Positions 25,029 through 33,605 of a DNA stretch of 60,174 nucleotides are shown here, in pieces. The DNA is from an uncultured Subdoligranulum sp. (GTDB taxonomy: Bacteria > Bacillota > Clostridia > Oscillospirales > Ruminococcaceae), in the NCBI GenBank assembly GCA_904390925.1, contig CAJFMB010000011.1, forward strand, positions 1 to 60,174, in the 5' to 3' direction. Under the pieces are notes generated by a model that was given only the letters and a program-made list of their open reading frames with translations, searched no databases and was not told where the DNA came from. The translations under genes and the position numbers were made by a program. How positions within the stretch are numbered: position 1 is the first letter of the stretch; each line of letters starts with the position of its first letter.

Positions 25029-26101
25029 GCCGCTACTTTACTGCGGAGCTGTCCGCGCTGGAACCCTATACCCCCGGCGAGCAGCCCCAGAACCGGAAAT
25101 ACATCAAACTGAACACCAACGAGAGTCCCTATCCGCCGGCACCCGGTGTTGCCGGTGCGGTGGCCGGGGCGGCAGCCCGGCTGGCGCTCTATCCCGACCC
25201 GGAAAGCGGTACCCTGATCCGGGCGGCGGCCGACTGGTTCGGCGTGGAGCCGGAGAACATCCTCTGCGGCAACGGCAGCGACGAAAACCTGATGCTGGCC
25301 ATCCGCGCCTTCTGCGGCAAGGACCGGCCGCTGGCCTTCGCCGATGTGACCTACGGCTTTTACCCGGTCTGGTGCCAGCTGTTCGGCATTCCCCAGGTGG
25401 TGCTGCCGCTGAAGGAGGATTTCACCATCGACCCTGCTGACTACTACGGGCTGGACAAGTCCCAGGGAGTGGGGGCCATCGTCATTGCCAACCCCAACGC
25501 CCCCACCGGCCTGGCACTGCCCGCCGCGGCACTGGCCGAGATTGCCCGCCGCAACCCGGACGCCATTGTCATTGTGGACGAGGCTTATGTGGATTTCGGC
25601 GGCGAGAGCTGTGTCTCCTTTGTGCAGAAGGCTGACCCGGCCAACCTGATGGTGGTGCAGACCTTCTCCAAGTCCCGCAGCCTGGCGGGCGGCCGGCTGG
25701 GCCTCTGCATTGCCCCGGCGGAGCTGATCTCCGACCTGAAACGGGTCAAGTACAGCATGAACCCCTACAACATCAACCGCATGACCGAGGCCGCCGGCAT
25801 CGCCGCCCTGGCCGACCGGGCGTACTTTGAGAAAAACTGTGCCGCCATCCGTGCCACCCGGGCCGACACCACCGCAAAACTGCGGCAGATGGGTTTCACG
25901 GTGCTGGAATCCAGCACCAACTTTGTCTTTGCCTCCACCGCCCGGATGCCCGGCGGGGAACTTTACCGCCGTCTGAAGGAGGCCGGGGTGCTGGTGCGGC
26001 ACTTTGATACCCCGCGGCTGCAAAACTGGCTGCGCATCACCATCGGCTCCCCCGAACAGATGCAGGGCCTGTTTGATGCGCTGAATCAGATTCTGGAATA
26101 A
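25025..26101 (+). CDS. hisC: Histidinol-phosphate aminotransferase
   Basis: PLP-dependent class I/II aminotransferase converting imidazole acetol phosphate + glutamate to histidinol phosphate. The 358-aa length is normal. Visible features are the N-terminal KLNTNESPYPPAPGV, the cofactor-binding CGNGSDENLMLAI, NPNAPTG, IVDEAYVDFG, and the PLP lysine in FSKSRSLAGGRLG. It overlaps hisD by 4 nt. A gap of about 90 nt precedes hisH, with no obvious terminator or promoter. Confidence 0.95.
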   Translation: MSRYFTAELSALEPYTPGEQPQNRKYIKLNTNESPYPPAPGVAGAVAGAAARLALYPDPESGTLIRAAADWFGVEPENILCGNGSDENLMLAIRAFCGKDRPLAFADVTYGFYPVWCQLFGIPQVVLPLKEDFTIDPADYYGLDKSQGVGAIVIANPNAPTGLALPAAALAEIARRNPDAIVIVDEAYVDFGGESCVSFVQKADPANLMVVQTFSKSRSLAGGRLGLCIAPAELISDLKRVKYSMNPYNINRMTEAAGIAALADRAYFEKNCAAIRATRADTTAKLRQMGFTVLESSTNFVFASTARMPGGELYRRLKEAGVLVRHFDTPRLQNWLRITIGSPEQMQGLFDALNQILE

Positions 26102-26190
26102 CCTTGCGTCCGCTGCCGGTGGAAGTCCTGCCGGCGATACCGTTTGCAGGCGCGCGGACAGCGCGCAGAAATACAGGGGAGGGAACAACC

Positions 26191-26811
26191 ATGATCGCCA
26201 TTGTGGATTACGGAGTGGGCAACCTGTTCAGTCTGGCTTCCAGCCTGAAAAGTCTGGGCCTGAACGCGGAAACCACCCGCGACGTGGACAAAATCTGCGC
26301 TGCCACCCACATCATTCTGCCCGGCGTGGGCGCTTTTGCCGACGCCATGGACAAGCTGACCGCCACCGGGCTGGTGCCGGTCATCCGGGAAGAATGCAAA
26401 AAGAAGCCGCTGCTGGGCATCTGCCTGGGCATGCAGCTGTTGTTTGACAAAAGCTATGAGTACGGCGAACATCAGGGCCTGGGCCTGGTGCCCGGCGAGG
26501 TCTGTCCGCTGGCCGATGACCTGAAAAATCCGGCTTTGAAGGTCCCCCACATCGGCTGGAACGCCATGGACATTGTCCCCGGCCGGGAGGATGACCCGCT
26601 GTTCCGCTACGTCAAGTCCGGCGAGTACGTCTACTTCGTGCACAGCTTCTATGCCAAAAACTGCGCCCCCTACACGCTGGCCACCAGCGAGTACAGTATT
26701 CCTGTCACCGGTGCGGTGCGCAACGGGCTGGTCTACGGCACCCAGTTCCACCCCGAAAAGTCCGGCGATACCGGCCTGCGGCTGCTGAAAGCCTTTGCGG
26801 AACTGGGCTGA
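26191..26811 (+). CDS. hisH: Imidazole glycerol phosphate synthase, glutamine amidotransferase subunit
   Basis: Releases ammonia from glutamine and channels it to HisF. The 206-aa class I amidotransferase has the nucleophile Cys in LLGICLGMQLLFD and the His/Glu pair in GTQFHPEKSGDTG. It begins MIAIVDYGVGNLFSL, the standard HisH N-terminus. An AGGGGAGGGA site precedes this ATG, so the longer open frame from 26104 is rejected. Confidence 0.95.
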   Translation: MIAIVDYGVGNLFSLASSLKSLGLNAETTRDVDKICAATHIILPGVGAFADAMDKLTATGLVPVIREECKKKPLLGICLGMQLLFDKSYEYGEHQGLGLVPGEVCPLADDLKNPALKVPHIGWNAMDIVPGREDDPLFRYVKSGEYVYFVHSFYAKNCAPYTLATSEYSIPVTGAVRNGLVYGTQFHPEKSGDTGLRLLKAFAELG

Positions 26812-26854
26812 GCCGCCGATACCATGGAAAAACCTAGAGAGGGAAGGGAAGATC

Positions 26855-27574
26855 ATGAAACTGTTTCCCGCCATTGACCTGCGCGGCGGCAAGGCCGTGC
26901 GGCTGTATCAGGGCGACTATGACCAGATGACGGTCTACAACGACGATCCCGCCGCCCAGGCCCGGGCCTTCCGGGACGCGGGCGCCAGATACCTGCATGT
27001 GGTGGATCTGGACGGCGCCAAGGACGACGACACCGCCAACCTGCCCGCGGTGGCCTCCATTGCGGCCCAGGGCGGACTTTACATCGAGGTGGGCGGCGGC
27101 ATCCGGGACGAGGCCCGCATCCGCCGTTATCTGGATATGGGGGTTGGCCGCTGCATTCTCGGCACCATTGCGGTGCGGGATTTTACCTTCACTGCCCGCA
27201 TGGCCCGGACCTACGGCGACCGCATTGTGGTTGGCGTGGACATGAAGGACGGCTTTGTGGCGGTGGCCGGCTGGCGGGAGGTCACCCCGGAGCCGGGCAT
27301 CGACTTCTGCCGCCGCCTGGCGGACGCCGGAGTCAGGGCCATCATTGCCACCGACATCTCCCGGGACGGTACCATGCAGGGCACCAACCTGGATCTCTAC
27401 CGGCAGCTGCTGCAGATTCCCGGTGTGGAGGTCACCGCTTCCGGCGGTATTGCCGCCATGACAGAACTGGATGCCCTGGTTGCCATGGGCTGTCATGCGG
27501 CGATTCTGGGCAAGTCGGTCTATACCGGAGCCATTGACCTGGCCGAGGCGGTCCGCCGCTTCCCCCAAGAATGA
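26855..27574 (+). CDS. hisA: Phosphoribosylformimino-5-aminoimidazole carboxamide ribotide isomerase
   Basis: Amadori rearrangement of ProFAR to PRFAR. A 239-aa (beta/alpha)8 barrel with the two phosphate-binding half-barrel motifs. The catalytic Asp is in LFPAIDLRGGKAVRLYQGD and the second Asp in IIATDISRDGTMQGTN. AGAGAGGGAAGGG lies before the ATG. It lies 43 nt after hisH and 12 nt before hisF, in the usual H-A-F order. Confidence 0.95.
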   Translation: MKLFPAIDLRGGKAVRLYQGDYDQMTVYNDDPAAQARAFRDAGARYLHVVDLDGAKDDDTANLPAVASIAAQGGLYIEVGGGIRDEARIRRYLDMGVGRCILGTIAVRDFTFTARMARTYGDRIVVGVDMKDGFVAVAGWREVTPEPGIDFCRRLADAGVRAIIATDISRDGTMQGTNLDLYRQLLQIPGVEVTASGGIAAMTELDALVAMGCHAAILGKSVYTGAIDLAEAVRRFPQE

Positions 27575-27586
27575 AAGGAGCGCGCC

Positions 27587-28345
27587 ATGATTACCAAACG
27601 CATCATTCCCTGCCTGGACGTGAAGGATGGCCGGGTGGTCAAGGGAGTCAATTTTGAAGGTCTGCGGGATCTGGCCGATCCGGTGGAGATGGCCCGCTGG
27701 TACAACCAGTCCGGTGCTGACGAGCTGGTATTCTACGACATCACCGCCAGCGTCGAGGGCCGCAACCTGTTCACCGACATTCTGCGCCGGGTCGCCGCCG
27801 AAATTTTTATCCCGCTGACGGTGGGCGGCGGCATCCGTACCCTGGAGGACTTTGACCGGGTGCTCAAGTGCGGCGCCGACAAGGTCAGTGTCAACTCCGG
27901 CGCTATCGCCAACCCGAATATCATCCCGGCGGCCGCCCAGAAATACGGCGACCAGTGTGTGGTCCTCTCCGCCGACATCAAGCGGGTGGACGGAAAATTC
28001 ATGCTGTTTGCCAAGGGCGGCCGGGAAAACACCGGCATCGATGCGCTGGACTGGCTGGAGCAGGGGGTCAAAAACGGCGCTGGCGAACTGGTGGTCAACT
28101 CCATCGACACCGACGGCGTCAAAAACGGCTTTGATCTGGAACTGCTGGACGCGGTGGCCAAGCGCTGCCCGGTGCCCATCATCGCCTCCGGCGGTGCCGG
28201 CTGCATGGAGGACTTCCTGACCCTGTTCCAGGGCCACCCCGGGGTGGATGCAGGCCTGGCCGCCAGCATCTTCCACACCCGGCAGGTGGACATCCGGGAC
28301 CTGAAACGGTATCTGCGGGCCAACGGGGTTGAAATGCGAATCTGA
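27587..28345 (+). CDS. hisF: Imidazole glycerol phosphate synthase, cyclase subunit
   Basis: Forms imidazole glycerol phosphate and AICAR from PRFAR and HisH-derived ammonia. The 252-aa barrel has canonical ITKRIIPCLDVKDGRVVKGVNF with the catalytic Asp, LTVGGGIRTLEDFD, and the second Asp in NSIDTDGVKNGFD. AAAGGAG precedes the ATG. Confidence 0.96.
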   Translation: MITKRIIPCLDVKDGRVVKGVNFEGLRDLADPVEMARWYNQSGADELVFYDITASVEGRNLFTDILRRVAAEIFIPLTVGGGIRTLEDFDRVLKCGADKVSVNSGAIANPNIIPAAAQKYGDQCVVLSADIKRVDGKFMLFAKGGRENTGIDALDWLEQGVKNGAGELVVNSIDTDGVKNGFDLELLDAVAKRCPVPIIASGGAGCMEDFLTLFQGHPGVDAGLAASIFHTRQVDIRDLKRYLRANGVEMRI

Positions 28346-28368
28346 CAAAAATTTTCCCGGGTCCCCCG

Positions 28369-28397
28369 TTGCAAAATGTACAATTACAAGGTAAACT
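28369..28397 (+). promoter_or_regulatory. Possible internal promoter before hisIE
   Basis: TTGCAA (28369-28374), 17-bp spacer and TAAACT (28392-28397) in the 126-bp hisF-hisIE gap, which is AT-richer than the flanking genes. It could allow hisIE-hisJ transcription separate from the upstream operon. Confidence 0.45.
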
Positions 28398-28471
28398 AAT
28401 AAGTATCTTATTCTCTTTTGCAGCATTTGCTGTGGGGGAATGGGATGCGTTTCTGAGAAGGAGAGCATACC

Positions 28472-29128
28472 ATGCAATATCCTGAAACCCAATCGACCCT
28501 CAAATTTGACGCCCACGGCCTGATTCCTGCCATTGTGCAGGATCACTACACCCGTGAGGTGCTGACCCTGGCCTACATGAATGCCGAGACCCTGGCTTTG
28601 ACCATTGCCGAAGGCCGCACCGTCTTTTACAGCCGCAGCCGCCAGGAGATCTGGCGCAAGGGCGAGACCAGCGGCAATGTGCAGCATGTGGTTTCCATCA
28701 CCGCCGACTGCGACAAGGACGCCCTGGTGGTGGAGGTGGTCAAGGATGGCCCCGCCTGCCATACCGGCGCCGAGAGCTGCTTCTTCCATCCGGTCTATGT
28801 GTCGGAGGAGCTCAAGCAGTTCACCTGGCAGGGCCTGTACGAGCTGATCGAAGGCCGCAAGACCAACCCCAAGGAGGGCAGCTACACCAGCTACCTGTTC
28901 GACAAGGGCCTGGAAAAGATCCTGAAAAAGGTCGGCGAGGAGAGCACCGAGGTTGTCATTGCAGGCATGAAGCAGGACAAAGCCGAGACCATTTTCGAGA
29001 TCAGTGACCTGGCCTACCATGTGCTGGTGCTGATGATTGAACTGGGCATCTCGGTGGAGGATATCACCCGCGAACTGGAGAAACGGCACGTCATTGATCA
29101 CAAAGTGAAGCAGGAGAGGATGCAGTAA
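28472..29128 (+). CDS. hisIE: Bifunctional phosphoribosyl-AMP cyclohydrolase / phosphoribosyl-ATP pyrophosphatase
   Basis: Catalyses steps 2 and 3 of histidine synthesis. The 218-aa fusion has an N-terminal HisI domain with metal ligands in [14 protein letters not shown] and [13 protein letters not shown]. The C-terminal HisE domain (about 115-210) contains [17 protein letters not shown] and [28 protein letters not shown] precedes the ATG. The stop overlaps the hisJ start (TAATG). Confidence 0.95.
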   Translation: MQYPETQSTLKFDAHGLIPAIVQDHYTREVLTLAYMNAETLALTIAEGRTVFYSRSRQEIWRKGETSGNVQHVVSITADCDKDALVVEVVKDGPACHTGAESCFFHPVYVSEELKQFTWQGLYELIEGRKTNPKEGSYTSYLFDKGLEKILKKVGEESTEVVIAGMKQDKAETIFEISDLAYHVLVLMIELGISVEDITRELEKRHVIDHKVKQERMQ

Positions 29129-29955
29129 TGGCAGGCGAATACATGCTCAGCTCGGTGCATGTGCACTCGAAGCTGTGTGACGGAAAGAATACCCTGGAGG
29201 AGCTGGCGGTCACCGCCTGGCACATGGGGCTGAAAACGCTGGGCTTTACCGGCCACAGCCATACCCCCTGCGACCTGGAATACTGCATGAGCCCCAGCCG
29301 CACCGCCCGCTACAAGGGCGATATTGCCAAGCTGAAAAAGCAGTATGAGGGCAAGCTGGATATCCTGTACGGGTTGGAATGGGATCTGTTTTCTGACGAT
29401 GACCCGTCGAAATACGATTACTGGATCGGTTCGGCCCACTATATCCATGGACCCAAGACCGGCAAATATTACGAGATCGACTGGCGGGAAAGCGACCTGG
29501 CCGACTGCATCAACACCGAGTTTGACGGGGATGGGCTGGCCGCTGTGGAGGCCTATTTTGACAATGTCAAAAAGCTGGCCTCCATGCGCCCCACGATCCT
29601 GGGCCATTTTGACCTGATCAAGAAGATCAACAAGGGCAACAAGTTCTTTGACGAGGACGCACCCCGCTACCACAAGGCGGCCAGTGATGCACTGGCTGCG
29701 GCTGCCCGCAACCGCTGTGTACTGGAGATCAACACCAGCGGCGTGGCCCGCGGCTTCCGGGAGGATTTCTTCCCCTCCCAGGCCATCCTGCAGGAGTGGC
29801 TGGCCCTCAGCGGCAATGTGGTCATCACGGCGGATGCCCATGCCGCCGACAAGCTGACCTTCGGCTTTGAGGAGGCTGCCGCCCAGCTGAAAGCCTTGGG
29901 CTATTCCAAGGTCCAGGTCCTGGGCAAGAATGGCTTCACCCCCTGTGAGCTGTAA
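29128..29955 (+). CDS. hisJ: Histidinol-phosphatase, PHP family
   Basis: Removes phosphate from histidinol phosphate. The 275-aa PHP-domain protein shows metal ligands in SSVHVHSKLCDGKNTLEEL, GFTGHSHTP and YGLEWDLF, IGSAHYIHG, and ILGHFDLIKKIN. The C-terminal ITADAHAADKL completes the trinuclear site. It supplies the phosphatase missing from the monofunctional HisB and closes the operon, one base overlapping hisIE. Confidence 0.9.
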   Translation: MAGEYMLSSVHVHSKLCDGKNTLEELAVTAWHMGLKTLGFTGHSHTPCDLEYCMSPSRTARYKGDIAKLKKQYEGKLDILYGLEWDLFSDDDPSKYDYWIGSAHYIHGPKTGKYYEIDWRESDLADCINTEFDGDGLAAVEAYFDNVKKLASMRPTILGHFDLIKKINKGNKFFDEDAPRYHKAASDALAAAARNRCVLEINTSGVARGFREDFFPSQAILQEWLALSGNVVITADAHAADKLTFGFEEAAAQLKALGYSKVQVLGKNGFTPCEL

Positions 29956-29979
29956 GGCTGTGGACAGATTGACTGAATG

Positions 29980-30016
29980 AAAAAAGAACCGGGTGCATTG
30001 CGCCCGGTTCTTTTTT
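29980..30016. terminator. Bidirectional terminator at the end of the his operon
   Basis: AAAAAAGAACCGGG and its exact complement (CCCGGTTCTTTTTT) form a 14-bp stem with a 9-nt loop, with T-runs both ways, between hisJ and the convergent DUF4230 gene. Confidence 0.85.
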
Positions 30017-30039
30017 GCTGCAAACTCTTACGGTAAAAC

Positions 30040-30714
30040 TTATTCGGAATCACTGGATGTACTAGATTCCGGAACTTCGGTCTCGGACGGGGCCTGCTGG
30101 TTATTTCCTGCATCCGTTGCCGTGCCGTCGGATAGATCTACCCACTGGACAGTATAATCCACACCCATTTCGGAACCAATATTTTTGACATAATCTTCCA
30201 GAAGAGATTTGGCTCGTTGCTGCGCTTCTGCCAATAGAGCGGTATCGTTTCGGGCATTGTCTTCCAACTGTTCCTGGGCCTGTGCAAAGGCTTCCGTTTG
30301 ATCTTCGGCGGTCACGTCGGCGGAGTCTTTGTCCACAATAAAGGAATCCTCATTCAGAGAAGCGGAGTCCACCTTGGAGCTCAATACAGTGGCTTCCGGA
30401 ATGGTGATGGTCACATCTGTGCCATCTATTTCAAAGGAAACCTTGGATGCATCAATGCCCAACTGTACGACGCCGCTGTATTCGATCCAGAACTTTTTGT
30501 CCTTGGTCATCCACAAAAAGCTTTCGGCGTCCTCCTGAAAGTACTTTGCCACATTGTGATAATAACAATCCATTGTTGCCAGCTCACAGATATTTTGCAT
30601 CTGCGAGGTCTGAAGCTCCATTTCCGGGGGCTGATCAGCAGCATTGCCGCAGGCAGAACCGCATCCGGCAAAAATCAGAGCAGACAGCAAAATGCTGATG
30701 CTTCTTTTGTTCAT
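30040..30714 (-). CDS. DUF4230 domain lipoprotein
   Basis: A 224-aa protein with a lipoprotein signal peptide (MNKRSISILLSALIFAGC, lipid-modified Cys at residue 18). A DUF4230-type region follows (LATMDCYYHNVAKYF... FWIEYSGVVQLGIDASKV... VTITIPEATVLSSKV), then a coiled, Gln/Glu-rich helix and a Ser/Thr/Glu-rich tail. The function of DUF4230 is unknown. ATG 30714 is chosen (AAAGGGGG upstream). It lies 14 nt after a second DUF4230 gene (30729-31340) and is clearly its paralogue. Both are markedly more AT-rich than their surroundings. Confidence 0.8.
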   Translation of the reverse strand: MNKRSISILLSALIFAGCGSACGNAADQPPEMELQTSQMQNICELATMDCYYHNVAKYFQEDAESFLWMTKDKKFWIEYSGVVQLGIDASKVSFEIDGTDVTITIPEATVLSSKVDSASLNEDSFIVDKDSADVTAEDQTEAFAQAQEQLEDNARNDTALLAEAQQRAKSLLEDYVKNIGSEMGVDYTVQWVDLSDGTATDAGNNQQAPSETEVPESSTSSDSE

Positions 30715-30728
30715 GGTGTGCACCCCCT

Positions 30729-31340
30729 TTACGCGAATGTAACGTTGTATTCCGCATCTGCCTGCTTGACAAAGGGGTCAACCAGAGCAAGTACGGCATT
30801 TTCGGCATTTTGGCGTGCCAATTCCAGAATCTGATCCTGATTCTGGCTTTCTGCCTGGACATCCGCCTCACATGCCTTATAGGCCTGCTCGGAAACGGTG
30901 GAGGTGTTGGCACTGTCATCAAAGAAAATGTAGTCCATAGAGGCAATATCCACGATGACATCGGTCAAACGGACTTCTGGCAGGGAAATGATAACCTGTT
31001 TATTTTCCTGATCCACATCAATCGTGATGGCAGAAAAATCAATGCCGGCTTTTACTTTGGCTTCGTAGGAAACATAATAATCGACTTTTTCTGGATCTTC
31101 CGGGTCGCATACCTCGGCAATGCCATTGTAGACAGAAGTGGAAGTTGATAAATCGCTGAGATTGATGATCTTTTCCAGGGTTGGCACGGTAATGACCTCA
31201 GGCGGCTTCGGAGATGCAGGAACAAGAATGTGCCCGACGCCAATTCCGACAGCGGTCACAAGAAGGACTGCTGCAAGAATCCATATGAATTTGTGTTTCA
31301 AAATTCCAATTGGGACGATTGGTTTTTGCTTGGTTTTCAA
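30729..31340 (-). CDS. DUF4230 domain membrane protein
   Basis: A 203-aa protein with a basic N-terminus, one membrane segment (FIWILAAVLLVTAVGIGVG, about residues 18-36) and an extracytoplasmic DUF4230 domain (NGIAEVCD... YYVSYEAKVKAGIDFSAITIDVD... VIISLPEVRLTDVIVDIASMDYIFFD). A C-terminal helix rich in Gln/Asn/Ala follows. It shares the domain with the next gene downstream, but is anchored by a membrane span rather than a lipid. Function unknown. AAAGGGGAAA precedes the ATG. The pair looks like a duplicated two-gene unit. Confidence 0.8.
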   Translation of the reverse strand: MKTKQKPIVPIGILKHKFIWILAAVLLVTAVGIGVGHILVPASPKPPEVITVPTLEKIINLSDLSTSTSVYNGIAEVCDPEDPEKVDYYVSYEAKVKAGIDFSAITIDVDQENKQVIISLPEVRLTDVIVDIASMDYIFFDDSANTSTVSEQAYKACEADVQAESQNQDQILELARQNAENAVLALVDPFVKQADAEYNVTFA

Positions 31341-31370
31341 AGATAATTTCCCCTTTCAATAATCAGTGAG

Positions 31371-31399
31371 ATGGTATCATGCCTTAACAGTCCATGCAA
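31371..31399 (-). promoter_or_regulatory. Candidate promoter of the DUF4230 pair
   Basis: Minus-strand TTGCAT (31399..31394), 17-bp spacer, TACCAT (31376..31371), about 30 bp before the start. A second extended -10 element (TGC-TATAAT) lies farther upstream, near 31463-31471. Confidence 0.45.
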
Positions 31400-31539
31400 A
31401 AATCGCGTATGTGATATATGAATACAGCTATCAATAAAAAATGGTAATTAAATTGTTTCCTTATTATAGCATAAAGCAAAAATAGATAGATACAGCAACT
31501 TCCTGTATTTTCATTGATATTCTTGTCGGATTTGCCAGA

Positions 31540-31568
31540 TTGACAGCCATCTACTACAAGCGTAGAAT
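31540..31568 (+). promoter_or_regulatory. Sigma-A promoter of the M56 peptidase-blaI operon
   Basis: A consensus TTGACA (31540-31545), 17-bp spacer and TAGAAT (31563-31568). A dyad operator overlaps the spacer/-10 region and a second lies just downstream, so strong repression is expected. Confidence 0.75.
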
Positions 31569-31602
31569 GAAAGCATGGAGATATTCTACAAACGTAGAAT
31601 AT
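31554..31602. promoter_or_regulatory. Twin BlaI-type operators
   Basis: Two dyads with the core CTAC-AAnC-GTAG. Site 1 is 31554-31565, inside the promoter spacer and -10 box. Site 2 is a perfect 9+4+9 palindrome at 31581-31602, just after the transcription start. Cores are 32 bp apart, about three helical turns, so both face the same side. They resemble the TACAnnTGTA family of BlaI/MecI/CopY operators and are the likely targets of the BlaI-like protein encoded by this operon. Confidence 0.7.
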
Positions 31603-31637
31603 ATAGGCATTCTGACTCCATCCATGGAGGTGATCCC

Positions 31638-33605
31638 ATGACTTCCCTGACCAACTGGATGCTGGCCTTTGCCGCCCAGGGCATTCCGCTGGGTATGGTG
31701 ATCCTGTTGCTGTTGGCAATGACCCGCCACTTACGCCGCCGGTACGGAACACGCTGGTTATGCCAGCTGTGGCTGATACTGACAGCGCTTTTGCTTCTGC
31801 CGCTGCGGCTGGTACTGCCCGGCGTCCCGGCCGCCCGGGAAATTATCCCGGCCGCCTGGTCCCAGGTGCAGACCGCTGTGATGGAATCAGAAATGCCGGA
31901 TACCCTGACGGCGGTGTCCGGCAATGTTGCGGCAACCCTTCAGCAGATCGCCGGTACAAGCCCTGCCGACGCCGGGTCAGGGCACATCATCTTGTCGCAG
32001 CTGTCCTTGCTGGAAATTCTGGCGGTCCTGTGGCTGACTGGTGTGGCGACTGTGCTGGCCTGGCAGACGATTGCTTGGTTTGCCTGGCGCCGCCGTGCGG
32101 TGAACGGGGCAGCTTCTGCCGGGGCAGACTGGCAGGAGGCCGGACGGCAGGCAATGCAAGCGGTGCAACTGCGCCGGATGCCGCCGCTGCTGGCAAGCAA
32201 TGCGGTACGGGGCCCGTTGACGGCTGGGGTCCTGCGGCCGGTGTTGCTGGTGCCGGGAAAGGTGCCTGCGCCTGCCGATGCCGCCCTGATGCTGACCCAT
32301 GAGCTGACACATCTGCGCCGCCATGACCTGGCCTTCAAGCTGCTGCTGACGGTGGTCTGCGGGCTGCACTGGTACAATCCGGCAGTCTGGCTGCTGGCCC
32401 GGCGCGCAGGCCGGGATATTGAGACCGCCTGTGACGAGCAGGTGGTGGCGGGGCAGGGTAGCGCCTTCCGTGCAGCTTACAGCGACGCGCTGCTGCATGC
32501 CGCCCGCATGGGGCGCGCCCCTGCCTTGACCACCGGGTTTGCCCTCTCCCGCAAAGACTGGGCGGACCGGTTGCGGCAATTGTGGGATCTGACGCCCAAA
32601 CGACGCGGCCGGATGCCGCTTGCCTGCTTGGCGCTGGCCGCTGTTCTGGCCGGGGGACTGGTGGCATGCGGGACGGCAGAGCCGTCTGACTCCCCGGGGC
32701 AACCCAACCCGGTCGCCACTACTACCAAACCCGATCCCACCCCGCCTGCCACGGCGGAGACTGCCGCCGTGGACTTTTCCGGGGAGCAACCGGTCTGGCC
32801 CGGCCTGATCGGCTGGCCGACCTCGCTTTCGGCGGACCCGCCTGCCGCACTGGCCGACCTGTCCTATGGGCAGGTGGAGGATTACTCGGTGCCGGACATT
32901 GGCCGCACCGGATATGCCGCCGTGGAACAGGGCGGTGTGGCTCTGTACACCACAACCGACGGCGGAGCCTCCTGGCAGCAACAGCATGCTGATCTGACCG
33001 GAATTCTGGGCGGGGAACCTTTCCTGATCACCAACTATCAGATGGTCAGCGACAGCACCGGCTTTCTGGTGCTGCGGATGGGTACCGACGAGGAAACCAT
33101 CCGGGAGTCCGGTTCGCTGGTCTACTGGACCGACGACGATTTTGTCGTGCTGCGCACGGTGGACGGCGGCGACAGCTGGGAACTGACCGGCCGTCACAGC
33201 CTGCCCGAGGGCACGGCACAAGGCCGGTGGCATCTGCAGCCGTTTTTGTGGCTGAACGAGCGGGTGGGCTTCTTTGCGCCACACATCTCGAACACCCACT
33301 TCTGCCTTTGGCGTACGGTGGACGGCGGTGCCAGCTGGCAGGCACTGGACCTGTCCGGGCTGGAAGCGGAACTCCCCGCTGACCGGCCGGGAATCCATAC
33401 CTGCAGTCTTTGGCTGGACCCGGAAACCGCAGGTGGTGTGCAGGTGCGCTGTTCCCTCCATGACAACAGCAGCATGGAGGATGCCTTTGTCATCCGTACC
33501 GCCGATTACGGCGAGACCTGGCGGGTGGATGACCGGGACCCGCAGATCGAAGCATTGCTGTCCGCAACGGAGGCCATGAACCGAGAGGAAGGTGACAATC
33601 CTTGA
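31638..33605 (+). CDS. BlaR1-like M56 metallopeptidase with C-terminal Asp-box (BNR) propeller
   Basis: A 655-aa membrane sensor-protease. The N-terminal membrane part carries the M56 zinc site HELTH (221-225) and the downstream Glu of ETACDEQ (about 262). These are as in BlaR1/MecR1, which cleave signalling partners to relieve BlaI repression. A final membrane span (about 324-343) ends in LVACG. Beyond it there is no penicillin-binding domain but a Pro/Thr linker and a roughly 280-residue region with four Asp-box motifs (TTDGGASW, TVDGGDSW, TVDGGASW, TADYGETW), typical of BNR/sialidase-like beta-propellers. The start at 31638 has GGAGGTGAT upstream. The blaI-like gene overlaps its stop by 4 nt. 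The ligand is unknown. Confidence 0.85.
   Translation: MTSLTNWMLAFAAQGIPLGMVILLLLAMTRHLRRRYGTRWLCQLWLILTALLLLPLRLVLPGVPAAREIIPAAWSQVQTAVMESEMPDTLTAVSGNVAATLQQIAGTSPADAGSGHIILSQLSLLEILAVLWLTGVATVLAWQTIAWFAWRRRAVNGAASAGADWQEAGRQAMQAVQLRRMPPLLASNAVRGPLTAGVLRPVLLVPGKVPAPADAALMLTHELTHLRRHDLAFKLLLTVVCGLHWYNPAVWLLARRAGRDIETACDEQVVAGQGSAFRAAYSDALLHAARMGRAPALTTGFALSRKDWADRLRQLWDLTPKRRGRMPLACLALAAVLAGGLVACGTAEPSDSPGQPNPVATTTKPDPTPPATAETAAVDFSGEQPVWPGLIGWPTSLSADPPAALADLSYGQVEDYSVPDIGRTGYAAVEQGGVALYTTTDGGASWQQQHADLTGILGGEPFLITNYQMVSDSTGFLVLRMGTDEETIRESGSLVYWTDDDFVVLRTVDGGDSWELTGRHSLPEGTAQGRWHLQPFLWLNERVGFFAPHISNTHFCLWRTVDGGASWQALDLSGLEAELPADRPGIHTCSLWLDPETAGGVQVRCSLHDNSSMEDAFVIRTADYGETWRVDDRDPQIEALLSATEAMNREEGDNP

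Noticed and set aside
26834-29101. Long open frame on the minus strand across hisA-hisF-hisIE
   Set aside because: It is antisense to clear his genes, has no ribosome binding site, and its His/Gly/Val-rich composition is the usual shadow of GC-rich coding DNA. The same applies to long plus-strand frames antisense to the dnaK-like gene (10881-12824), metG (38853-41192), glnN (48435-50678) and the rlmI/GT-C genes (50867-54322).
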